DNA from: Orobanche coerulescens
Lineage: Eukaryota; Streptophyta; Magnoliopsida; Lamiales; Orobanchaceae
Assembly (NCBI GenBank): GCA_033398695.1
Contig: CM065815.1
Coordinates: forward strand, 10,100,501 to 10,164,500
Direction of reading: 5' to 3'
DNA length: 64,000 nt
Shown: positions 11,113 through 21,900 of the stretch, in pieces
Position numbering within the stretch: the stretch's first letter is position 1
Layout of the letters: every line of letters begins with the position of its first letter
Notes under the pieces: model-generated
Told to the model about the DNA's origin: nothing
The model's database searches: none
What the model saw: only the letters and a program-made list of their open reading frames with translations
Made by a program: the position numbers and the translations under genes

Positions 11113-12710
11113 TTTTTTTGCCACGTCGTGCTCAAGACGTAAAATAGAGCGCTGGATGGGAGGCAACCCATCATTTTTACTTGCTTTCTAGTTAGTTGTT
11201 TTTATTTGATTTTTAGTTAATAATTTTTTTTCTTCGTTTTGTTATTTCGTTTGGATTCGTGTATTCTCGTTGGCCCTTAGTTCTCTAATATTTTTATATA
11301 ACCCCAATGAGTTATTATTCTTCATATTCTAGTCTTTCTTGACCTAATGTCTTTAGTTATTTCATGACTAGAGACTAAGTTTGGGGGTCCCTGGTGATGT
11401 TAAGCATTACTTGAAGTATGGATTGACAGACGATTCCACCCAAACATGTGCTGGCGTTCAAGAAGACATTTGGAATAAGATTCACTTTTCCTTATCTTTT
11501 TTATTTTCACATGAGTTTTATTGTTGATAATTTTATGTGTAGTGGAATAAATTGAAGCATGCGATAATTTCTTAATTTTTCTTGGTTATAAATTGCGATT
11601 TCATCATTGCTTTATTGTCCTCGCATGCTGTTGATGGTTTTGTTCAAAAACGTGAATTTTTCGTGCTTCCATGTGTAAAACTGATGTTACGATATTGATT
11701 TCTGTTGGAAGAAACGGTTGACTTTTGGTCGAGTTGCAGTCAGCGATATCTGCTTCTGTTGAGTATTCAATTAGGTCCGAAATTTTATCGTTTTTGTAGA
11801 AATTTTAGCAGATAAGAAAGGAGACATACGTGTTTTCAAATCACCGTCTATACGTTTGGTTATACTTTTCGGTTAGCTAGTCGTCCAGTAACATGAGTCT
11901 TGTGGGCACTTAAATTGAGTTTAGAGTCGGACAGTTTTTCCCAAGAAAAAGTCGAGGTAGAAATTGTTCTATGATGGGAAGTTTAGTAATCGGGGGTATT
12001 CACGTGACCCGTTGTTTACTCTCGCGTAAAACGACAACCCTGATTAGACTAGTGGTTTAGAGATATCGCATGTGCCGATGATGGGGAGCCTAGTAACCGG
12101 GGGTATTCGCGTGACTCGTTGTTTACTCTCGCGTAAAACAGCGACCTTGAATCGGACATGCGGGAATAGATATTCGAGTTTTTTTCTCCGCTGTAGAGGG
12201 GGACTTAGTAACTAGAAGCATCCATGTGCCCCATGAGTGTTTTTTACGTCAAACGGTTCCCAAATACATGAGAATGGAAATCCACCCTAGGATTATCCCG
12301 ATGAAACATCCCGAGATCCGAACCTAGTGGTTAACTCGAATCATTTTATTGACCATATATAAGGGAATACTGTCCGAGGGTTATTTTTGATGATGAAAAT
12401 CTTGAAATTTTTGCCACTAGACTGTGGGACTGGGCGAATTGGCTTGTTTAATCTAACCCTTCATATTGACGGTCGGTTAAATTCACGCTTGTTAATCTTT
12501 GAGCTTGATTTTCTTCATGAACGATCGATTAGGACTGAAATTGGTTACTTAGTGGAATCAGTGTCCTGGATGTGACTCACTATTACGATACTTGTACTAT
12601 TCTTTGAGATTTTCAGGGTAGTATTGATTAAGTTGAGCACTATGGACTTGCATGATTATTACAGTTTGCTTAAAATTGATAATTTTTGCTTGAGGACAAG
12701 CAAAGGCTCA
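11113..12710 (+). other. Non-coding internal region of element B
   Basis: About 1.6 kb without a credible ORF. It includes a duplicated segment of about 107 bp (see 11971-12270) and leads into the polypurine tract. The absence of pol makes B dependent on enzymes supplied by another element. Confidence 0.7.
11971..12270 (+). repeat. Tandem ~107-bp repeat inside element B
   Basis: The block ATGATGGGAAGTTTAGTAAT...GTTTACTCTCGCGTAAAAC recurs 107 bp later (gatggg at 11973 and 12080). A third, more diverged copy starts near 12193 (gtagaggggg acttagtaac). All are non-coding. Confidence 0.7.
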
Positions 12711-12724
12711 AGTTTGGGGGTATT
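12711..12724 (+). other. Polypurine tract of element B
   Basis: AGTTTGGGGGTATT lies directly before the 3' LTR. The AAGTTTGGGGGT form is usual for Athila/Tat-type plant elements and primes plus-strand synthesis. Confidence 0.8.
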
Positions 12725-14019
12725 TGTTAGGCGTATTTTTATGCGCTTATTTATCATTATTTTATATCCATCTTGAGCCTAAATCTGCATAAATGAGCTT
12801 TTAATGCACTATTCTTATATGTTTTGCAGAAAATTAGAGTCCGGAAGCTCGAACGACGAAAAAGCGGTAGCGGCGGTTTTGGCACAGGGCCGCGGCACAA
12901 GGGAAGCGGGCCGCGGCACACGCAGGTGACCAGCAAGCGCCGAACCCACTGTACCGTGAGCCGCGGCACAGCCTAAGTGAGCCGCGGCTCAGGAGGAAAA
13001 TATGCGCCCAGGCATCCGGCGCTGAGCAGTAGGGACCGCGGCACAGATTAAGTGAGCCGCGGCCCACATGGCGGTTTTGGCTGAGCCTTCCGCATTTCTT
13101 CGCCGTTTTGGAGCCTGTTCTCGACCTAATCACACGTACGCGTTTTGAAGGCTCATAACAGTTATAAATAAGCATTGAAGGGCTGAAAACTGAGGATGGA
13201 TCTGGGAGATCGAATCGGAGGAAGACATCGCGGGATCGAAGAACACAAGGAAGAGATTTGTGGGCAACGACAAGACCACGAATCCCTTACGTTTTTTCTT
13301 AGTTTTTTTGCATCTTCTTTTCTAGATCTGTTTGAGTAGGATTGTGATTGTAGCCGATTACATGACGGTTTGATTTATTTATTTTTATTTCAATTTACTC
13401 GTTATTCGTATTGAGTTGGATTCTTCTTACTGTTCTTAATGCTTTTTAATTGTCTGGCCAACAGTTGAATTGTTTTGAATGTCTTTATGGATTCGGGAGA
13501 TGAAATTTAGGCATAGTTCTTGTGAGACGAATCATAATTTTAGTGAGATAGGAATATACTCATGGGAATTGTGAAGCCTATTTATTGTGGGAATTCTTGA
13601 ACTGTTTTAGCTATTAATTATCTAATTTGAATAGGGATATATCGAGTTAATAATTCTTAGTATTTTCTATCGACCTTGGGAAAGGCTTTAGAATAATTTA
13701 GGAATTCCTGGCTTACAATCAATTGAATAAAGGTGAATTGAATTGAATAAAAATCATTCCTGATTGTTTGAGGTGAAAATCATAATCCTACACCCTTATT
13801 ATTATTATTCTTATTATTACTATTATTATTTTTTATTTATTTTTCTGCAATTAGTTTAGAAATTAATTCGATATAATTGTTCTTCAAATAAAATTACGAG
13901 TCAACTATATTTTGGTACTTAGTGAAATCAGTCCTCGAGGGAACGATATCTTACTTATTACTTTATTACTTGTTGACACCGTGCACTTGCGGCATAGTGT
14001 GAGGGATTTCCTCACAACA
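12725..14019 (+). mobile_element. 3' LTR of element B (1295 bp)
   Basis: Second copy of the LTR at 8975-10267, differing by scattered substitutions and a few short indels (most clearly just after the shared CGGAAGCTCGAACGA). Followed by the TSD ATGTA (14020-14024). The modest LTR divergence indicates a fairly recent insertion. Confidence 0.95.
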
Positions 14020-14024
14020 ATGTA

Positions 14025-14966
14025 GAAAATAACGTCCACGTGCCAAAAATATCATTCCCGGAGCGAAACGAGGAGAAAATATCGTCCAATGGCTAAATGA
14101 GTCGAAAATAACGTTTCAGGGCGAAAACGGGCCGAAAATATCGTCCTAGTGTGAAACGGGTCGAAAAGGACGTCTCAGGCAAAAAATGGTCGAAAATGAC
14201 GCCCCGAGACAATACGGGCCGAAAATGACGTCTCGAGGCGAAAACTGTAAAAACAATGTCCCATAGCGACACATGTCGAAAATGACGTCCTATTGCGAAA
14301 CGGGTCGAGAAATACGGGTGCGAAACGGGTAGAAAATGATGTCTCACGACAAAACGAGTCGAGAATGATTTCCCGAGAGCAATGGACCAAAAATGTCTCC
14401 CTGGAGCGAAACGTGTAGAAAATGATGTTCCGGGGCGAAAACGGTCGAAAATGACGTCCCGAGACGAAGAGCCGAAAATGAAGCTCCAGGACAAAAACCG
14501 ATTGTAAACGACATCCCGAGGGAGAACGGACTGAAAATGACATTTCAGGAAGAAATGGACCGAGAATGAGTCCTAGAGCGAAACAGGTCGAAAATATCGT
14601 CTTGTGGCGAAACGGGCCAAAAATGACGTCCTGTGCGAAACGAGTCGAAAATAACGTACCAGGCAAAATGGATCGAAACTGACATTCCAGGGTGATTAAC
14701 CTCCCATGACGAAACAAGTCAAAAATATTGTCTCGGAGCGAAAAAAAAGGGTCAAAAATAACGTTCTATGTTGAAACTAGGTGGAATTATAACCTGGGGC
14801 GAAATGGGTCGAAATTATCGTCTTGAGGCAAAACGTATCAAAAATGACATCCCGGTGTGAAAGGGTTGAAAATAATATCCCGTGATGAACAGATCGAAAA
14901 TAACATCCTATGGCGGAGCGGGCCAAAAATATCGTCTCGGGACAAAATTGGTTGAAAATGACCCCC
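14025..14966 (-). repeat. Right arm of the inverted minisatellite, distal part
   Basis: Resumes the array interrupted by B: degenerate reverse-complement units (GAAAATGACGTCCCGAG...GAAACGGGTC) at ~29-30 bp intervals up to about 14966, where unique AT-rich sequence begins. With 8730-8969 this arm totals about 1.18 kb, almost the same length as the left arm (1.16 kb). ORFs at 14093-14494 and 14175-14717 (minus) are periodic translations of the repeat, not genes. Confidence 0.83.
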
Positions 14967-15329
14967 ACGTATAATTGTCAAAAAAACAACAACAGTAATT
15001 TGGTATTTTTTGCGAGGTACAATGATTTATTGAAATATGTGTAATTTTGATGTAATGATGAACAATATTGAAATGATTAATATATTTTGGGAATTAGAAA
15101 AAAGTGAAACTTTTTACTTTAAGTGGACACGAATGAGGAATATATCAAGAGTAAAGTTGAAAAATCAAGTTCTACATTTACAATTCTTAATAGAGATGAG
15201 TAGGAACCTAGCCGTATGGACTTCTTAGACTACAAATTATATCATGCAACTTAATATTGTCAAATTCTAGCTAATTTCACAACTTGTGGACGATTTTACC
15301 CTTCAACCCACCTATTTTATCTCACCTTT

Positions 15330-15625
15330 TTGCTTCCCCCGTCTCCCTATCTCTCTCTCTTCTTCATTGCCAAAGCATGCTCCTCTCTCCCCCTCTCTCT
15401 ACTTCGCTGCTCCTCTCTTCTCCCTCGCCGCCGCCGCTGCTGCTCTCTTTATGCCACCGCTCTTCTGCTCGTCTTCCCCAGCCCAGAATCTCAGGTCACC
15501 ACCATTTTCATCTTCGGCGAGTTTCAATCCATGGATCTGACTCCGACGAGATCGATTCCGACCACCTCTACCGCTCCTTCTCCGACGAGATCTCTCTGCT
15601 CCTGAGATTAATGGTGTTCTCATGC
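15330..15625 (+). pseudogene. Gene-5'-end-like segment carried by the MULE
   Basis: A CT-rich leader is followed by an ATG at 15531 in a plausible context (aatccATGGATC) and a short Ser/Thr/Pro-rich reading frame (MDLTPTRSIPTTSTAPSPTR) that stops within about 25 codons. Base composition differs sharply from the AT-rich flanks. Overlapping ORFs at 15284-15688 and 15399-15623 are low-complexity. The best explanation is a captured fragment of a host gene's leader and first exon; I cannot identify the donor. It could also be native MULE sequence. Confidence 0.4.
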
Positions 15626-15899
15626 GACACCCCTCCCATTCGATTTTATTTCTCTTTTTTCATCTTTCTCTCTCTAGAAAAATCCTAGATCTAGCTTGAA
15701 ATAATGCTATTTTCGTATTTGTTTTTTATGATTTACAAGTTTTCATATGATTCCTGGTGATTCGTGGTATATTTGGGGTGATTTCCGATCGATTTGGATG
15801 TATTGGTGTTTTAGATCTAGTTTTCGCATGTTTGCATATGTGGTTACGAATTTACAGTTGTTACGATTTATTCATCTCGTACTGGGTTACCATGTTACA

Positions 15900-16700
15900 A
15901 TTTTATCATTTCGTATCACTATGCCTTGATTTTTTGTTAAGATTTTGTCATTTCGTATCAGTATGAAGTTACGATATTCGAATTTCGTAACACATTTGTG
16001 CCGATTTGAAATTTTCGTATTGGAGATTTGGTATACATATTACGAATTTCATAACTGCTACGATTGGTGAATTGATATGATTTGTGGTTGAACTGATGGG
16101 TGAATACATAAGAATGTTCTTATTATCGCCTGTCTTTTTCTCAGATTTGTTACACTTGTTACGAAAATTGCAATTTCGTATTGAATATTTTGTTACGATT
16201 TTAGATTTTTGTATTTAAATAATGATACGAAAAGCAAGAATAAATGATACGAAATGTGATTTTCATAATAAGGTTATAACTTTTTTATGAATTTAGAATT
16301 TCGTATTGGATATTTTGTATCCTTGTTACGAAATTCGTATTTCGTATCGTCATTTTAATGCTTATTGGTTTATTTTTTGCGATTTAGTAACACTGTTAAT
16401 TATGTTGTTACGGATTTCGTATTTCGTAACAAATGTTACCAATTTCGTAACAGGTGTTACGAATTGAATTTCGTATTTCGTAACAATTTTCCTTCTAGGT
16501 CAAATGCAAAAGCACAAAAACAAACCGTAACACACTAAATTGTACAAAAAAATAAATTCGTAATGAAATTAATAAAATCTTAACAAGTCGTAACACCAAA
16601 ACAAAATCGTAGCAAATCGTTTCGTTATGAAACCCACAAATAATAATAAAACAGTTATGAAAACATCAAATCGTAACACCAAAATAAAATCGTAACATCA
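15900..16700. repeat. TCGTAAC/GTTACGA-rich segment inside the MULE
   Basis: Short motif TTTCGTAAC and its complement GTTACGAAA recur many times. They are mostly in GTTACG orientation or as GTTACGAAATTCGTA-type palindromes before 16500 and in TCGTAAC orientation after 16560. Non-coding. Confidence 0.6.
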
Positions 16701-17046
16701 TGATGAGAGAGAAAAGGAGAAAAAGTGAAAAGTAAGGGTAAAATGGTCTCAAATCACTCAAAATGGCAAGAATTTGACAATATTAAGTTCCTTGACAAAT
16801 ATTATATTCCACCTAGTCAAAGTGGCTATATGGTTGTATTTCCTCTTCTTAATAATTAAATAAAATAAAATTTTCTCACTTAAATTGGAAGGATGAAGTA
16901 TGGTTTAGGTGAAAATTGACAAAGATTGACCAATACATGAAGACCCCACAAGCTAACCCTTTGATTCCCTGTTTGGTGGTGACCCCTCACCCCACCCCTT
17001 TTTGAGATATGGGACGGTTTTTCTAGGATTCCTTCTTATGCCACAC

Positions 17047-17497
17047 TAGGGCTAGCAATTCATGCGTGTCGGGTCGTTATCGAGTCGACACGATAACGAC
17101 ACGATACGATAAGGTCAAATACGAACACGACCCATTAAGTATATTCCCGACACGAACACGAACACGATACGAAAGGTTGAAACACGGACACGACGTGAAC
17201 ACGATACGGACACGATATTTTTTGTGTTGACACGACACGATACGAGACGAATCGATAAATTCAAATAAATAAACTAAAAATATTTAAAATGATAATAAAA
17301 TTAATGATAAAAATATATAAATATTATCGGGTTACACGAACACGACACGAACCCAACACGAACACGACATGAAATTAGCACGTCCTTATCGTGTCGACAC
17401 GATAAGGACACGAACACGATAAGGCCAAACACTAATCCATTAATTTCGTGTGTTTTCATGTCGGGTTATCGTGTCGTGTCGGAAATCGCCATCCCTA
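17047..17497. mobile_element. hAT-type MITE, TSD TGCCACAC
   Basis: A 451-bp element with ends TAGGGCTAGCAA and (reverse complement) TAGGGATGGCGA, flanked by the perfect 8-bp direct repeat TGCCACAC (17039-17046, 17498-17505). The 8-bp TSD and TAGGG termini are typical of the Ac branch of hAT transposons. The interior has no ORF and is filled by CACGATA/TATCGTG and CGACACG motifs in both orientations, allowing extensive hairpin pairing. Confidence 0.9.
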
Positions 17498-17505
17498 TGC
17501 CACAC

Positions 17506-18262
17506 ATGGTGGAGTCAATGCGAGTAGTACCATTTTGCTTAATTGCCTTGTTTTTTAGGTACTCACAGCCACCCCTCTTCTAAAATCTTCAAGCCCTCTT
17601 GGGACCCTCTTCCTCAACTCGAGAAGCATTGACACGATTCCTTAGTCGTGCTTGTTTGGTATCAAGCCTTTTGAGGACTTTTCTTTACCTATTCACGCGG
17701 TAGTGAGCGGAGTAATATCCGCGTTGAGCTTGTTCTTATGGTGTTTTAGCTTGAGAATAGGAATGGACTTTCCCTTGCCGAATGAAGAAGAGACCTTGAA
17801 GAGCCTAAGGCTACATCCTAAAACCGTCAAACCTAGATGAGAGATGCGGTCAACAAGAAGCTAGCTTTTTCTTGCATGGGATTGGCGTTGTGCCCGGATC
17901 ACGAATACTTCAATCTTGAGAGCCTTGTTTCTAGCTCGCATCAAGTTGCCAGCCCTCCCTACGTAGTGATGCTACAAATCAAGCAGGTTGTCATTCAGCT
18001 TAGTACAGTTGATCGGTTGAACTGATTAATCACTTGAATTAGTCAGCCTTTAAAAGGATATGCTGCTCTTTATCAAACCAAATGATCAAAGAGTTTGGTG
18101 GATTTTTGGCTTTCCCATTCCCACCACCATGGAGAATCGGGGCATAAAAGGAGCAGGTTAAATGGGTCGCGGGTGCGAAAGGGCAAGGATCCTCATTTGT
18201 ACTTTCACAATTTAAATAGTATTTTTATCTCAATTTCTATGTACTTTAACAAAAAAAATCTT
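17506..18262. other. Unassigned sequence between MITE and LARD
   Basis: About 760 bp of moderate-GC sequence with short ORFs only (17652-17840, 17837-18025, 18095-18322) that resemble nothing I know. Weak inverted similarity between about 17650 and 18085 (TTGTTTGGTATCAA and TTTATCAAACCAAA) hints at an old MITE but no TSD is visible. No gene can be supported. Confidence 0.4.
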
Positions 18263-18267
18263 ATGAT

Positions 18268-18504
18268 TGTTTCAGGAGAAAGTAAAAAGACTGTAAATAG
18301 AGTCAATCAATTGCATTCATAACACTGATAGAGGGGCCTTTATATAGGTATTACAATGAGAGTCCTTCCATACATATGATTCATAGATAAGGTAAGACAT
18401 CTAATAGGATCCTACTACCTCTAGAAGGATCTAGAATCTTCCATCTATGTATCTACAATCAGTATTAGGTAAGACACATCACGGGAATAATAATTCTCGG
18501 AACA
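18268..18504 (-). mobile_element. 3' LTR of non-coding retroelement (237 bp)
   Basis: The plus strand runs TGTTTCAGG...CTCGGAACA. It is repeated at 25211-25447 (same length, about ten differences by eye) and flanked by TSD ATGAT (18263-18267 and 25448-25452). The PPT position to its right shows it is the 3' LTR of a minus-strand element. Confidence 0.93.
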
Positions 18505-18513
18505 CTCCCCCTG
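18505..18513 (-). other. Polypurine tract of the 7.2-kb retroelement
   Basis: The minus strand reads CAGGGGGAG directly before the 3' LTR (TGTTCCGAG...). It fixes the element's orientation. Confidence 0.75.
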
Positions 18514-18559
18514 TGTCGAGCACTAATACAACAATGGTGCAGAAGATGTTGCCTTCATA

Positions 18560-18930
18560 AAAACCTATTCCAAGCCAAATCAAAACCCCATGGGAAAAAT
18601 AAAGGCTTGATGAGGAAAAGATTGCAACGCACCAACATAACATGTCATGTATACTCCCCCTGATGTATACATAATGACTCACCCTGATGAGTACCTCAAA
18701 TCATAGGAGTCAGATGCCAAGTTGCCCTCACAACTATACCAAGGAAAAACCCAGTGGGAAAAATACCTCTTGGTCTAAATTGAACAGAAGTACAACGCAT
18801 CATTGTATGGATGTTCTCATAGGTCACCTCGTTAAAAACCTTACCAAGTGAAAACCCAATGGGAAAAAACAAACCTTGGTCTAAGGACAAAAAGAGCGCA
18901 ACACATCCAAAGTGCAGAGTCGCTAAAGAC
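18560..18930. repeat. Degenerate triplicate of a CCCARTGGGAAAAA segment
   Basis: Three copies of a segment with core CCCAATGGGAAAAA followed by CTTGGTCTAA and GCAACGCAT-like blocks are centred at about 18590, 18754 and 18858. The spacing is uneven, so it is an old duplication, not a clean tandem array. Confidence 0.6.
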
Positions 18931-21900
18931 TTATCAAGATTTCTAAAGTCTTGACCTCCATGCACTAAATCAGTCATAACTTCTTCGATTCAATAGGTAT
19001 CAACGAAACTGTAAGAACTTATGAAAACTAGACACCCATAGCTTTTCATTCACATACAGTACGTAACCTAGATCGACCTGAGCAGATCACAAAGCTCTAT
19101 CGAAGTTGACTCAACAAATTACCAGACATATCTTGTCCTACTTTTCAACAATAGTCATATGTCACTCAACATGATGGATGTGATCAAATGTTTGGTTTCC
19201 TTGGAAAGTAGACACAAACCTTTCCAATGGCACCAATCTCACCATTTTCCATCAAGTGAGCTGCCCTGTAGGTCATATGGGAGATAGACCAACACATTCT
19301 GGGCAGATTCGGGTATCAGTTTCCAAGTGTCCTTTTTATCAAGATAGAGCGGGCTTCAAGCTTCTTGTTATTCACAGAAATTGCGTGAGCGCATCCTAGG
19401 CCATCATCACAGTGGCTTTACCGGATTATTATGAATGAGTACATCGAGTCAAACATGAGTACATATTACCGTACTTTTCTCTTAAGACTTCATCATCACT
19501 TAAGTGAGCCAAGTCTTATTATGACTTCGACTAGTCATTGGGAATCATATAGGCATTACTTTATCGTCTCTTAGGGAAACCGTCCCTTAGATTGCCTTAA
19601 ACCGATTGATGAATACGCATCATCAAGTGTCCCCAAGATCCTTTCATTCTTAACTTTGGATTTAGCGGAATCTCTTAGTCTCACAAGAGTACATCACTAT
19701 AAACCCTTAGTTTTACACGCAAAAGCTTCATATCTCTTCCAAATCAAGTATATACTTAGTATGCGTTCCCGACATTCACTTGTCGACGCGCTCTGTGGTC
19801 AGGAGCCACTTGATTTGAGTCTGATCCACCACGAGATCCTTTTTATCACTTAACTTAGTTCCCCACTAAGATAAGATTTAACCACAAGCTGCACGTCAGT
19901 TTTTGGGAAACTATCTAACTGAAAAGATATTGGATGCTATAACATCCTATTACGATAGCACAACTAAGTTTCGTGTCATCATAGTCGATTCCAGTGCGTT
20001 CATGAGAAACCTCGCACCATGAGGTGAGTTTAACTCCTTCTCTCACTCGCTTTAACAAAGTATACAAATAGATCTTATCTTTGGAGTGTCGGCACCACTT
20101 CAACAAAGGGCTATCACTTTGTTTATACTGGAGTCGCATATGTTTCCATTTTAGGCCAAGGCTATAACGTTGTAGATTTTCAATGAAGTATTGTTCGATT
20201 AAACTCATATTCCACGTCCTTATGAACCGGTTTTATTCATAGAGTACTCTTTATGGATTGACATTCATTGAGGCTTCCCCCAATGATGACTATAATCCAG
20301 AATCACATGAGACGGATGAGTTCATTTGATCAGATGATCAAGTTTCATGTACCAAGCTCGCATACATTCTTAGCGAGAGTATTTATCGAACCAAGTTGCA
20401 TCCCAATACTCTTTGAGATCCACAGCCTAGTAACACTATCTACCACAATTTGTGGTGTTACCATATCACCATTTATAGGTGACGAACGTCCATAACCGGA
20501 CACAATCCTTGCAGACATGTTTGCAGCATGTATTTAATCTCGTAACTTTAGGGAACTTGGTGAGGCACAGTAGGGACAAACTACGACAATTCCAAGTCGT
20601 TCTACTCGAACATGATCGTTCGCATCTCCCCCTAACGACGGGAAGACTGGCTCATCAAAGTGACTTACGAGATCGTCTGCCAAGGTATATTTTAGGCGGA
20701 CTATGAGTGAAAACGCATGTCATATTCATCATTTATAACCCGTCATAATGCGTTGTGGTGACGCACTTTGGCACATGAACATGTGGACGATAAAGGTTTT
20801 CATTGTTAACACAATCCAGTTAACAAAATGCATATGGTTACACTTGTAACTAAGCATTTGAATGATGATAGGTATAAGTGAATATGACATGTTGACCTAT
20901 GCTACATAACCGTAGCTACTGGTCTTTGAGAATCCAACAAAACCGCCACCATGCACCACCGGGATCGAACATGAAGAAACGATTGAACCGATGATAGGCC
21001 GTTGGTTTTATCGAACCTCCAGTGCTTTCTTGAAGAGTTCACTCCCTTCACCAGCCCCAAACACCTCAAAATTTCGTTAGCATGTATAAACGGGTGTTTA
21101 GGATTCCAAAATCATCAACCTTGTGGTCAAAAACCGGTCGAAATGACATCGAACTGGTCGTTCGGACGGCTGGTGGTATGTGAAAACTTCATTTAAGTGG
21201 TTCACCTCCTTCCAAGTTTCCAAATGGCATCAAAATTTTATGAGAAGGTAGCCTTGGATGTTAGGAAGTACTTGTTAAAATTTCACTTTAAGACTTGGTC
21301 TAAAAAGTGGGTGAACCGACCTTTACAATGACTGGTCCGCAAGTTGGACAACCATAAACTCAGGTTTCATCAACTTATCAATCATTGTGAAAAGAACAAC
21401 ATAACATATAAATGTTATCACTTGAGTACGACCATTTGTGAACACCATCATAGCATCATAAGCCACCCAGGCTAATACTTATAATCATGTATGTATAAGG
21501 ACTCGGTGAAAAGGGAGGACTCAACACCATGCTTATACGAGTCGCTACATTATTCTCTTTGGCATATGAGGGTGTCATCTCCTAATCGTGCCAAAGAATA
21601 GGCTTAAATCAATGAACATGGCGGAGAAGGATCATTGGGGGGGTCTTTGGCGTCACACATGTTTATGAAAACAAGACGCGGATGACATAAATATCAGCAT
21701 CGGTCGTGAGCCCTGCTCATGACTCCACCAACGTACTTTGGTGTCTTTGATCCAACTAGTTTCTTTGTTCAAAGAAAATGATGTCCATGATAATACCGTG
21801 GTATATGGATCATCAAATTGTCCAAACTCCGGACTATTAAAGCCTAAATGTGTCAATGTCCCAATACATCTTCTGGTTACAAAAACCGATGCAAGCGAGA

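Larger units (their letters stand above)
15193..16845. mobile_element. Non-autonomous Mutator-like element, possible Pack-MULE
   Basis: Bounded by the 9-bp direct repeat TTCTTAATA (15184-15192 and 16846-16854), the TSD length of Mutator elements. The termini are long diverged inverted repeats of about 110-120 bp: 15193 GAGATGAGTAGGAACCTAGCC pairs with the reverse complement of the right end. Inside them a perfect 19-bp inverted match (15249-15267 versus 16770-16788) and a second match (GATTTTACCCTT near 15293 versus 16733-16747) keep almost equal spacing. There is no transposase ORF. The 5' interior (15330-15610) is CT-rich and GC-rich like a plant gene 5' end, with an ATG at 15531 followed by about 25 open codons. 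The 3' interior (about 15900-16700) is dense in GTTACGA/TCGTAAC. Confidence 0.82.

Noticed and set aside
14093..14717. Overlapping minus-strand ORFs of 133 and 180 codons
   Set aside because: Same explanation: periodic translation of the repeat's right arm in two frames.
15284..15688. Host gene encoded by the 134-codon ORF
   Set aside because: Low-complexity Leu/Ser/Pro translation of CT-rich DNA inside a MULE with a TSD; better explained as a captured 5' fragment.
17647..18090. Possible MITE with TTTGGTATCAA-type ends
   Set aside because: Only short inverted similarity and no target site duplication.
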